Both the position numbers and the translations under genes were made by a program. Under the pieces are notes generated by a model. That model saw nothing but the letters and a program-made list of their open reading frames with translations, had not been told where the DNA came from and did not search any database. Positions 1-6,113 of a stretch of DNA of 8,983 nucleotides are shown here, one piece after another. The DNA comes from JACNFS01 sp964582065 (GTDB taxonomy: Bacteria; Chloroflexota; Dehalococcoidia; GIF9; UBA5629), in assembly GCA_964582065.1 (NCBI GenBank), contig CAZOQG010000069.1, positions 1 through 8,983 on the forward strand, read 5' to 3'. Every line of letters begins with the position of its first letter. Position 1 is the first letter of the stretch.

Positions 1-1215
1 GAGTTGGAGGAGCCAGCCCGGCATAGAATCAGCTACATATTTGGTATAAAGAGCTCGAGCTGCATGACGACCCAAGACTGAGAACAGGACATTAGGGCCA
101 GCCTTGAATCTGGAGAGAACGGAATCAATCAAGTCCTTCACGGTTGCGTCACCGCTGACATAGGTAACTGCCATGCGAGCCAGAGGGCCGACCTCATAGA
201 CCTTGCCATCATATCGCGGCGCCTTTGCCCACGAGTAAGCCTCCTTTTTCCCGGGCTGAGGCTTGGTTTCCCCTTGTGTGGGATGCTTGCCAGTGCTCGA
301 GTCAGCATACCACGAGTGTTTTACGTACTCCGCGATTTTGTTGGGGTCCAAAGCGCCAAGCTTGAGGTCGGTCGACACCGTCCCCTGCTTCAGAAGCCTT
401 TTTCGCTTGGTCAGGTCGGGGTTACCGCCTTCGAGGTCGAAACTTCCGTAGGAAAGGAGGTTGCCACAGCCAGCGCCAATTTCAAAGTAATCAGGATATG
501 CTTCGGCTACTGCCAAGACATCAGGGATATAGACATTATCGATAAAGTCCCTTAACTCATTCAGCCTCCACAGGAAAGACGCTATTTTATCCACCGTCAC
601 CGTCTCGGTAATGCCTCCGGGGACGACCCCCATGTTATGCGGCATCTTGCCACCGAAGATGGCCAGCATCTCTTGGGCCTTACTTCTCATCTCCAGGGCC
701 TTAACATAGTGGGCCAAGGCATCTATATTCATCTGGTCGCTGAGGCGGTAATCGCCCTCGTAGCGGGGGACAAACGGAGCCAACTCTCCTCGCTGGATAA
801 ACTCCTTCACGGAGTTAAGGGTTGGGTCGTTGCCATCGTAGCCAGCTACCTTGGTTACATCGACATAATCCAGAGCCGTCAGGTGATAGAAATGTAGAAT
901 GTGGTCGGCAATATGAGCGGCTCCGAGGATAAGGTTGCGGGCAATTCGGCCGTTATCCGGTATCTTGTCGGCAATCCCGAAGGCGCTGTCCAGATTTAGC
1001 GTAGCTGCTATAGAATGGCTGGTAGGGCAGACTCCGCAGATGCGTTGGGTATACCTTTGAGCGTCTCGGGGGTCCCTATCCTGAAGGATAACTTCTATAC
1101 CTCTGAATAGCACACCTGAACTCTGAGCTTCTTTCACCACCCCATTCTCGGTAATAACTTCTATTTTGAGATGTCCTTCGATACGGGTAATGGGGTCAAC
1201 GGTAATCTTGGTCAA
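1..1215 (-). CDS. [NiFe] hydrogenase large subunit (group 1-like), 3' end cut off by the window edge
   Basis: Catalytic subunit of a [NiFe] hydrogenase, which splits or forms H2 at a Ni-Fe(CN)2CO centre. I translated 405 open codons to the left edge without a stop. RIEGH lies at residues 11-15, with E13 the likely proton-transfer Glu. The L1 nickel-binding motif RICGVCPTSH is at 59-68, with C60 and C63 as metal thiolates and H67 conserved. HFYHLTALDYVDV (about 108-120), hSWY, YSWAKAPRY and EVGPLARM are group 1 hallmarks. The C-terminal L2 motif (DPCxxCxxH) and the protease cleavage site lie outside the window, so about 75-100 residues are missing and I cannot tell whether a Cys or a selenocysteine sits there. 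The start is a TTG at 1213-1215, chosen because AAGGAGG (1224-1230) stands 8 bases upstream and the protein then begins TKITVDPITRIEG, as the family does. It follows the small-subunit stop by 3 bases, so the two are translationally close. Confidence 0.95.
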   Translation of the reverse strand, partial: MTKITVDPITRIEGHLKIEVITENGVVKEAQSSGVLFRGIEVILQDRDPRDAQRYTQRICGVCPTSHSIAATLNLDSAFGIADKIPDNGRIARNLILGAAHIADHILHFYHLTALDYVDVTKVAGYDGNDPTLNSVKEFIQRGELAPFVPRYEGDYRLSDQMNIDALAHYVKALEMRSKAQEMLAIFGGKMPHNMGVVPGGITETVTVDKIASFLWRLNELRDFIDNVYIPDVLAVAEAYPDYFEIGAGCGNLLSYGSFDLEGGNPDLTKRKRLLKQGTVSTDLKLGALDPNKIAEYVKHSWYADSSTGKHPTQGETKPQPGKKEAYSWAKAPRYDGKVYEVGPLARMAVTYVSGDATVKDLIDSVLSRFKAGPNVLFSVLGRHAARALYTKYVADSMPGWLLQL

Positions 1216-1218
1216 TTC

Positions 1219-2115
1219 TTAAGCCTCCTTTCCTTGGAGCTTACCTATCGCCGGCAAGTTGGCATCATTTAGCTTTTGGTAGAAAGGTGCTACCAGGTCG
1301 GGGAACCCGGGCTCGCAACAGCCGATGCAGGGCGAACCGGCACCAATACACCAGTTCACTCCGTGGTTCCACATTCTCAAGGGACAATCGGCATAAGTAA
1401 CCGGCCCCTTGCAGCCCAGCTCATTGAGGCATCCCGGCTCACCGAACTTCTTGGCGAATTTGCCTTCGTCGAAGTAGGCTCGCCGGGGGCAATTTTCGTG
1501 GATTAACTTGCCATAAAAGACCTTGGGACGTTTGTGTTCATCTAGCTCGTCCGGTTTGGGCAAGCCAGAAAGTAGCACCGAGGCAACCGTACCTATGAAC
1601 CAGTCTGGGTGTGGTGGGCAACCGGGGACATTGATCAGCGGCTTTTCAATGCCGCGAGATTTCAAAAACTGGTCAGTACCGACGTAGCCACCGGGGTTAG
1701 GTTTGCCGGCAGCTATACCTCCAAAAGCAGCACACGTGCCCAGGGCGATGATTGCCAGAGCATCTTTGGCCAGCGCTTCGACCCGGGATGCCATGGGCAC
1801 TGCTTTGCCATCTTTCTCACCCATTGTCCCGTAGACACCACCGTCTTTAGTAGGTATGGCGCCTTCAACCACCAGAATGTAGCCGCCTTTGTTTGTCTTG
1901 GGAGCCTCCTCGAGCACATCGAGTACGGCTTGTCCCTGCCCCGCCATTATGGTTGCCTGGAATCTCAGGTTCACGTGTTTGCAGGGGATAACTTCATCGA
2001 TAAGAACATTCTTGATAGTTGGGCTAACTGAATTGAGGACTGAGACTGAACATCCGGTGCAGCTACCCGTCTGTATCCATACCACAGGATATTCTTGAAC
2101 CTCCGCTTTTGCCAT
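1219..2115 (-). CDS. [NiFe] hydrogenase small subunit (group 1-like) without a Tat signal
   Basis: Electron-transfer subunit carrying the Fe-S relay of the hydrogenase; 298 aa. The flavodoxin-like N-terminal part holds the proximal cluster ligands C19, C22 (GSCTGCSV), C128 (GTCAAFGG) and C166 (VPGCPPHPDW). The C-terminal part holds the distal cluster ligands H206, C209, C229 and C235, and the medial ligands C244, C256, C263 and C266. C256 (NWC) occupies the place where standard group 1 enzymes have Pro and a [3Fe-4S] cluster, so a medial [4Fe-4S] is predicted, as in [NiFeSe] enzymes. The extra proximal cysteines of O2-tolerant enzymes are absent (Gly at both places). The protein starts MAKAEVQEYPVVWIQTGSC with no RR motif or hydrophobic leader, so it is predicted to be cytoplasmic. 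The start is fixed by AAGGAGG at 2120-2126, 4 bases upstream of the ATG. It is the first gene of an operon with the large subunit. Confidence 0.95.
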   Translation of the reverse strand: MAKAEVQEYPVVWIQTGSCTGCSVSVLNSVSPTIKNVLIDEVIPCKHVNLRFQATIMAGQGQAVLDVLEEAPKTNKGGYILVVEGAIPTKDGGVYGTMGEKDGKAVPMASRVEALAKDALAIIALGTCAAFGGIAAGKPNPGGYVGTDQFLKSRGIEKPLINVPGCPPHPDWFIGTVASVLLSGLPKPDELDEHKRPKVFYGKLIHENCPRRAYFDEGKFAKKFGEPGCLNELGCKGPVTYADCPLRMWNHGVNWCIGAGSPCIGCCEPGFPDLVAPFYQKLNDANLPAIGKLQGKEA

Positions 2116-2297
2116 GAAACCTCCTTTCCAGGCGGTCGCCCGCTCTGCAAACTGAGTGTAGACGTTGCGGCCTTATATGTGCTTATACGCAACTAACAGG
2201 GCATAAAAAAGACTAATTCAACTGGTCCGATTTTCCCTCCCTGCCAATGGCTATTTTACAGATGTACAGTCGTCAACGCAAATAGGCTGACGGGAGA

Positions 2298-2342
2298 GGT
2301 GGGGTTGCTAATCTAATATAAAGGAATGCCTATTAGCCCACC
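2298..2342. repeat. Imperfect inverted repeat with an AT-rich loop
   Basis: The left arm, GGTGG at 2298-2302 and GCTAAT at 2307-2312, can pair with ATTAGC (2332-2337) and CCACC (2338-2342). That gives about 11 pairs with a 4-base bulge and a 19-base AT-rich loop. It lies upstream of both the TPR relic and, on the other strand, the hydrogenase. It could be an operator, a transcript hairpin or chance. No T-run follows on the plus strand, so it is not a classical terminator. Confidence 0.3.
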
Positions 2343-2393
2343 ACAATAGCCTGAAATCCTGAATCTTTGCTGATATCCTTTGAACTAAGGGCA

Positions 2394-2674
2394 ATGGCTG
2401 GAACACGAGACAAGGCAGGGGCAGCCCTCAACAAAGCGAATTCGCTTTTCCAGTCAGGTCGTTATCGAGAAGCGCCCAAGCCCATGATGAAGCCCTGAAG
2501 CTTGAACTTGACGACCCTAAGGCATGGAACAACAATGGGGAAAATCAATTGCCTGATTTGAGTGCTTTTGCCAGCCAGGCGTAAATCCTACAGGTCTGCG
2601 AGCACGAATGCAAGACCCGGATGGAGGCTCCTGTTTCTAATATGGATTGCCCGAAATGCTGGTTTGTGGCATAA
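2394..2674 (+). pseudogene. Frameshifted relic of a TPR protein, perhaps with a C-terminal zinc ribbon
   Basis: Reading from ATG 2394 gives MAGTRDKAGAALNKANSLFQ followed by SGRYREA, the first helix pair of a tetratricopeptide repeat. The frame then fails near 2475-2480 and stops at 2496-2498. Moving to the frame starting at 2480 continues the motif as AHDEALKLELDDPKAWNN, the second half of a canonical TPR. That frame stops at TAA 2582-2584. Beyond the stop, the same frame reads VCEHECKTRMEAP and then NMDCPKCW, ending at TAA 2672, which resembles a degenerate zinc ribbon (Cys at 2597, 2609, 2648 and 2657). At least one indel and one nonsense change are therefore needed, so I call it a decayed gene. 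The TPR part is convincing. The zinc ribbon is a guess from the cysteine spacing. The original function is unknown. A sequencing or assembly error could account for the frameshift, but not easily for the stop as well. Confidence 0.65.
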
Positions 2675-2790
2675 TATAACAGCTCGTCACGAATATCGAA
2701 GGGTTCGGCATGTCGTGGGGGCCAAGGCTTGCGTTTGGCTGCCATTCTTAAGCTCGTGGAGGTGGAGCCAGACTCAGGCGATTTTTGTGC

Positions 2791-2812
2791 TGTTGGCACG
2801 CGATGTTGGCAC
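2791..2812 (+). repeat. Tandem 9-base direct repeat TGTTGGCAC
   Basis: TGTTGGCAC occurs at 2791-2799 and again at 2804-2812, a 13-base period. The first copy, with the preceding GTGC, also forms a small inverted repeat (GTGC-TGTTG-GCAC, 2787-2799). It lies about 150 bases upstream of the metV start. It may be a regulator binding site or chance. Confidence 0.25.
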
Positions 2813-2957
2813 CAGTCATCGTTCACGTGCAGTTTCGCAGAGTGTTGTGTTGCCGCTTTGGTCGTGCGGTAATGGCTTAGTCGGACAGGACGGGCGACTA
2901 TTCATGTTGGAAACCGAGAACTAACTCAGCTTCCAAATAGAGAAAGGAGAACAAGTA

Positions 2958-3677
2958 GTGCATGCCACAATACAAAAGCCAGTTGACGAGCTTATGACCT
3001 ACTTCAAGCCCGGAGAAAAGGTATTTGTCGTTGGATGTGACAACTGCGCGGCAAAATGCCACTCGGGAGGTAAACCGGAGGCCGAGGAAATGGCGAAGCG
3101 GTTGCAGAACAGAGGGGTAAATGTAATTGGATGGTGTGTTCCTCAGCCCCCGGGAATGTCACTCTGTAAGCTCTCCAATACGAAGAAGGTACTGCAGGAG
3201 GAATATGGCGAGCAGAGCAGAGAGGCGGATTCCTTCCTGGTCCTCGCCTGCGGTCAGGGCTTTCATACAGTGATAGACGCTACCGATGGTGGGCTTGTTC
3301 ATCCCGGGTGCGACACAATCTTTGGCGGTGAAACTGTAGCCGATGACTTCATTACGGAGTATTGCTCTCTCTGCGGAGAGTGTGTTGTAGAGCTGACCGG
3401 CGGGCTGTGCCCGGTGACGCTGTGCGCAAAAAGCCTGCTTAATGGACCGTGTGGGGGAGCCAAGGACGGAAAGTGCGAGGTAGACCGAAACCGAGACTGT
3501 GGATGGCAGCTCATCTATGACCGACTCAAAGCCTTGGGACGGCTGGACCAGATGATGGGATATGTCGAGCCGAAGAACAATTCTAGGTGGAGTCGGCCAC
3601 GGTCCCTTACTCTGGGAAAAGGAGAGGCAACCTTTGTCTCGTTGGGTGGCCCGAGCAAGATTGTCAGCCATGACTAA
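2958..3677 (+). CDS. metV: MetV-type methylenetetrahydrofolate reductase partner subunit (MTHFR C-terminal domain family)
   Basis: Cysteine-rich partner of MetF in the anaerobic methylene-THF reductase of acetogens and relatives, thought to bind Fe-S and/or zinc and to pass electrons to the MetF flavin. The protein has 239 aa with 15 Cys: an N-terminal group C27, C30, C34 (GCDNCAAKC), then C60, C70, C98 and C118. A dense C-terminal block follows from C136 to C181, containing YCSLCGEC, LTGGLCPVTLC, LLNGPCGG, GKCEV and then LIYDRLKALGRLDQM, the family signature. A polar tail of about 40 residues follows. Translation starts at GTG 2958, supported by AAAGGAG at 2943-2949 eight bases upstream. An ATG at 2962 is in another frame. 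metF follows after 35 bases, so the two probably form one operon. The family call is firm. The electron donor cannot be read from this window. Confidence 0.9.
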   Translation: MHATIQKPVDELMTYFKPGEKVFVVGCDNCAAKCHSGGKPEAEEMAKRLQNRGVNVIGWCVPQPPGMSLCKLSNTKKVLQEEYGEQSREADSFLVLACGQGFHTVIDATDGGLVHPGCDTIFGGETVADDFITEYCSLCGECVVELTGGLCPVTLCAKSLLNGPCGGAKDGKCEVDRNRDCGWQLIYDRLKALGRLDQMMGYVEPKNNSRWSRPRSLTLGKGEATFVSLGGPSKIVSHD

Positions 3678-3712
3678 GAGAAGGCCAAATTATTCGAAGC
3701 GAGGAGCTAAAG

Positions 3713-4591
3713 ATGAGCAAGCTTAGAGATGCAATACAGGCTAGGAGGTTCGTGGTATCTGGTGAGATTGGCCCACCCAAGGGCGTGGATATAGACAAAT
3801 GCCTGGAAGACGCAGAGATGCTGCGCGAGCGGGTGATTGCCTATAACGTGACCGACTTGCAGAGTGCGGTGATGCGCATCGGCTCACTGGCCATTTCAGC
3901 AAAGCTAGTCGAGCGTGGTCTCGAACCAGTGTATCAGCTGACCTGTCGTGACCGCAATCGATTGGCATTGCAATCGGACCTGCTTAGCGCTTGGGTACTG
4001 GGCATCGAAAACGTACTCTGTCTTACCGGCGACCATCCCAACCTGGGAGACCACATCCAAGCAAAGCCAGTGTACGACCTCGATTCAGTACAGCTGCTGA
4101 AAGTTGCGAGCACGCTGAATCAGGGGAAGGATATGACTGGTCATGAGTTGGAGGGCAAACCGGACCTCTTCTTGGGCGCGGTTGTAACCCCGGGCGCAGA
4201 CCCGCTAGAGCCCCAAATCATCAAGATGAAAAAGAAGATCGATGCCGGGGCTAGATTCTTCCAGACTCAGGCCGTTTTCGACCCAGAGCGATTTGAGACG
4301 TTCATAAACCAGGCACAGACATTCAAGGTCCCCATTATGGCAGGGGTCATCGTGCTCAAGAGCCCTGCCATGGCGAGGTTCATGAACCAGAATGTAGCTG
4401 GAGTTAGCGTGCCTGATAATCTTGTGGCTGAGATGGAGGATGTGGACAGGGAAGACCGCAAGAAGAAGGCGGTGGAAATCACTGCCCGCATTATACGGGA
4501 GGTGAAACCACTGTGCCAAGGCGTTCATATCATGGCACTGGGGTGGGAAGAGTTGGTGCCAGATATCATTCAGCAGGCTGGCCTCAGCTAG
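3713..4591 (+). CDS. metF: 5,10-methylenetetrahydrofolate reductase
   Basis: Flavin-dependent TIM-barrel enzyme that reduces 5,10-methylene-THF to 5-methyl-THF in the cytoplasm. In an organism with the Wood-Ljungdahl pathway this is the last reduction of the methyl branch; it also supplies methyl groups for methionine. At 292 aa it is full family length. GEIGPPKG at 17-24 carries E18, equivalent to the catalytic Glu28 of E. coli MetF. TCRDRN (77-82) and NVLCLTGDHP (100-109) are FAD/folate-site motifs. FFQTQAVFD (182-190) carries the folate-contacting Gln, and PIMAGVIVLKS follows. The ATG has GAGGAG at 3701-3706, six bases upstream. The pairing with MetV places it with the NADH-independent or complex-bound forms known from acetogens. 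No HdrA, MvhD or RnfC2-like subunit adjoins, so the physiological donor is unknown. Confidence 0.93.
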   Translation: MSKLRDAIQARRFVVSGEIGPPKGVDIDKCLEDAEMLRERVIAYNVTDLQSAVMRIGSLAISAKLVERGLEPVYQLTCRDRNRLALQSDLLSAWVLGIENVLCLTGDHPNLGDHIQAKPVYDLDSVQLLKVASTLNQGKDMTGHELEGKPDLFLGAVVTPGADPLEPQIIKMKKKIDAGARFFQTQAVFDPERFETFINQAQTFKVPIMAGVIVLKSPAMARFMNQNVAGVSVPDNLVAEMEDVDREDRKKKAVEITARIIREVKPLCQGVHIMALGWEELVPDIIQQAGLS

Positions 4592-4641
4592 CCGGATGAT
4601 TCTCGCTTGTAACAGGCTTAGCCGGAGGGGGTGTAACGCAA

Positions 4642-5037
4642 ATGTCAAAAACGACTCATAAGATACTACTGATAGATGACGACTTGGATTTCCTCAACGC
4701 AACAGAGACCGTTCTCAGGTCAAAGAGCAACTACGAGGTCATCACCGCTACCGATGGGAACACTGGTTTGGCCAAGGCCAAGGAGGAGAAACCAGACTTG
4801 ATCCTCCTTGACATTATCATGCCAGTAGAGGACGGATTTGCGGCTGCCAAGAAGCTAAAAGCTGACCCGGAGTTGCAGGATATCCCCGTGGTGCTGCTAA
4901 CCAGCTTTTCGCAAAGGCTGGGTGAGACGAATCTTGCCGTGAGCCAAGGCTTGGACCTGGACGTAGAGGATTACCTAGAAAAACCTATAGAACCCCAGGC
5001 CCTGTTGCAGAAGGTGGAACAGGTACTTCAAAGGTAA
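4642..5037 (+). CDS. Stand-alone response regulator receiver protein
   Basis: Single CheY-like receiver domain of 131 aa with no output domain. The acidic pocket is D12 and D13 (LLIDDD), the phosphoacceptor is D57 (PDLILLDIIMP), the switch Thr is T87 (LLTS), and the conserved Lys is K114 (YLEKP). All catalytic positions are intact, so phosphorylation by a histidine kinase is expected. It must act through protein contacts, since it has no DNA-binding or enzymatic domain. The start ATG is preceded by GGAGGGGG (4624-4631). It lies 50 bases after metF on the same strand, so it is probably in the metVF transcript. No histidine kinase is in the window, so its partner and target are unknown. A link to C1 metabolism is inferred from position alone. 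Confidence 0.9.
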   Translation: MSKTTHKILLIDDDLDFLNATETVLRSKSNYEVITATDGNTGLAKAKEEKPDLILLDIIMPVEDGFAAAKKLKADPELQDIPVVLLTSFSQRLGETNLAVSQGLDLDVEDYLEKPIEPQALLQKVEQVLQR

Positions 5038-5053
5038 CGGACACATCACGCGC

Positions 5054-5070
5054 TGGGTGCGGGCCACCCA
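5054..5070. terminator. Possible bidirectional hairpin between converging genes
   Basis: TGGGTG (5054-5059) and CACCCA (5065-5070) form a perfect 6-bp stem with a 5-base CGGGC loop, extendable by GC pairs across a one-base bulge. It sits in the 71-base gap between the converging response regulator and hypE, where a terminator is expected. No T-run follows on either strand, so intrinsic termination is doubtful. Confidence 0.3.
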
Positions 5071-5108
5071 AGCAGGTTAAGCCGGAGACCTTTGACGGGC
5101 TCTATGTG

Positions 5109-6113
5109 TCAACATATTCTGGGCAATAATTCTCCGCTGAGCATGTCGACAATGCGTGAAGCCCCCAGCCTGGTTTTTATTATCACCCTGCCTTTGCGCT
5201 CCCCGGTTACCTCGCCGATGATACAGGCATCGACACCATAAGGATTTCGCTTCATGCTGGCCAAGATTTGGTCGGTATCCCGGGAATCGACTACAGCCAC
5301 CAGCTTGCCTTCGTTGGCAACATAAAGCGGGTCGAAACCGAGAAGCTCACAGGCGGCACGCACACCGTCATGCACCGGTATCTCTTCCTCTTCTATCCTG
5401 ATGCCTACCTCAGACTGTTTGGCAAATTCGTTAAGGGAGGTGGCTAAGCCGCCACGAGTTGGGTCACGAAGGCAGTGGACCCGTGTAGAGGCTTCGAGCA
5501 TTTGCGACACCAATTCACTCAAGGGAGCACAGTCGCTTTGAACGGGCACTGAGAATTTCAGGCCCTCGCGCTGGCTCATCACTGCGATACCATGGTCACC
5601 GATAGCGCCGCTCAAGATAATCTTGTCACCTACTTGGGCATTAGCCCCGGAGATATCTATGCCTTGCGGGACGATTCCTATGCCAGAGGTGTTTATGAAC
5701 AACTTGTCAGCACTGCCTCGATTCACCACCTTCGTATCGCCGGTGATTATCTTAACCTTGGCTTCTTCAGCCGCGGCTTTTATTGAGCCGATTACCTTCT
5801 TCAATTGCTCAAGAGACAAGCCTTCTTCTATGATCAGGGACAGGCTCAAGTATAGAGGTGTGGCTCCGCTCATAGCTAAATCGTTGATTGTGCCGCAGAC
5901 GGCCAGCCTGCCGATGTCGCCGCCAAGGAAGAATATAGGGCTAACCACATAGCTGTCGGTAGTGAAGGCAAGACGACCGCTGACCTCGAAAACTGCCGAA
6001 TCATCCAACTTGGCTAATAGGGGATTATCCAGAGGCGGCAAGACACTCTTTTCTATCAGGTCATGACTGAGCTTGCTGCCACTGCCATGGGCAAGCAGGA
6101 TGGTTTCATCCAT
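5109..6113 (-). CDS. hypE: Hydrogenase maturation factor HypE
   Basis: ATP-dependent enzyme that dehydrates a carbamoyl group, received from HypF on its C-terminal Cys, to thiocyanate. It then hands the cyanide to the HypC-HypD complex for the hydrogenase Fe(CN)2CO centre. The protein has 334 aa from my chosen start. AHGSGSK (8-14), DDSAVF (37-42), TTDSYVV (51-57) and GGDIGRLAVCGTINDLAM (64-81) form the N-terminal AIR-synthase-like half. RDPTRGG (216-222) lies in the C-terminal half. The chain ends in PRIC, with the acceptor Cys at 334. The frame is open further upstream to an ATG at 6149, but that would overlap hypD by 44 bases. The ATG at 6113 is preferred because GGAG lies six bases upstream and the protein then begins MDETILLAHGSG like its relatives. 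It overlaps the hypD stop by 8 bases, implying translational coupling. Confidence 0.95.
   Translation of the reverse strand: MDETILLAHGSGSKLSHDLIEKSVLPPLDNPLLAKLDDSAVFEVSGRLAFTTDSYVVSPIFFLGGDIGRLAVCGTINDLAMSGATPLYLSLSLIIEEGLSLEQLKKVIGSIKAAAEEAKVKIITGDTKVVNRGSADKLFINTSGIGIVPQGIDISGANAQVGDKIILSGAIGDHGIAVMSQREGLKFSVPVQSDCAPLSELVSQMLEASTRVHCLRDPTRGGLATSLNEFAKQSEVGIRIEEEEIPVHDGVRAACELLGFDPLYVANEGKLVAVVDSRDTDQILASMKRNPYGVDACIIGEVTGERKGRVIIKTRLGASRIVDMLSGELLPRIC

Larger units (their letters stand above)
2116..2957. other. Divergent intergenic region between hydrogenase and metV, without an intact gene
   Basis: These 840 bases separate the minus-strand hydrogenase operon from the plus-strand metV operon and should hold both promoters. 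I could not identify a convincing -35/-10 pair for either. TATAAG-like hexamers occur on the minus strand near 2170-2185, upstream of the small subunit, but without a good -35. The region contains a broken TPR gene (2394-2674), an imperfect inverted repeat (2298-2342) and a short direct repeat (2791-2812). From about 2675 to 2940 I see no recognisable coding signal. Two open frames of about 90 and 120 codons there give proteins without family features. Confidence 0.6.

Noticed and set aside
1971..2192. A minus-strand frame containing a twin-arginine-like string (KRRFKN) just at the start of the hydrogenase small subunit.
   Set aside because: It is another reading frame of the same bases that encode AKAEVQEYPVVW. 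The real start has a strong ribosome binding site at 2120-2126, and no hydrophobic stretch follows the arginines in this frame.
2160..2280. Promoter for the hydrogenase operon using TATAAG-like hexamers near 2170-2185 or TTGACG near 2270.
   Set aside because: No pair of hexamers has acceptable spacing, so I did not annotate a promoter.
2545..2924. Overlapping open frames on both strands (minus 2545-2826, plus 2562-2924) as possible small genes.
   Set aside because: Neither has a ribosome binding site, recognisable motif or gene-like composition, and both overlap the TPR/zinc-ribbon relic, which explains the first part better.
3159..3671. A 170-codon minus-strand frame opposite metV.
   Set aside because: It lies wholly inside metV, whose conserved cysteine motifs show that the plus strand is coding.
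4589..4626. Repeat of TAGCCGGA after metF and before the response regulator.
   Set aside because: Eight bases with no further similarity around them; too short to support a functional repeat.
4205..4648. A 147-codon minus-strand frame opposite the end of metF.
   Set aside because: It is antisense to conserved MetF motifs (FFQTQAVFD and others) and has no family features.
5040..5110. GACACAT (5040-5046) and ATGTGTC (5104-5110) as a 7-bp inverted repeat bracketing the convergent gap.
   Set aside because: The arms are short, 57 bases apart, and one arm overlaps the hypE stop; chance is likely. The tighter hairpin at 5054-5070 is the better candidate.
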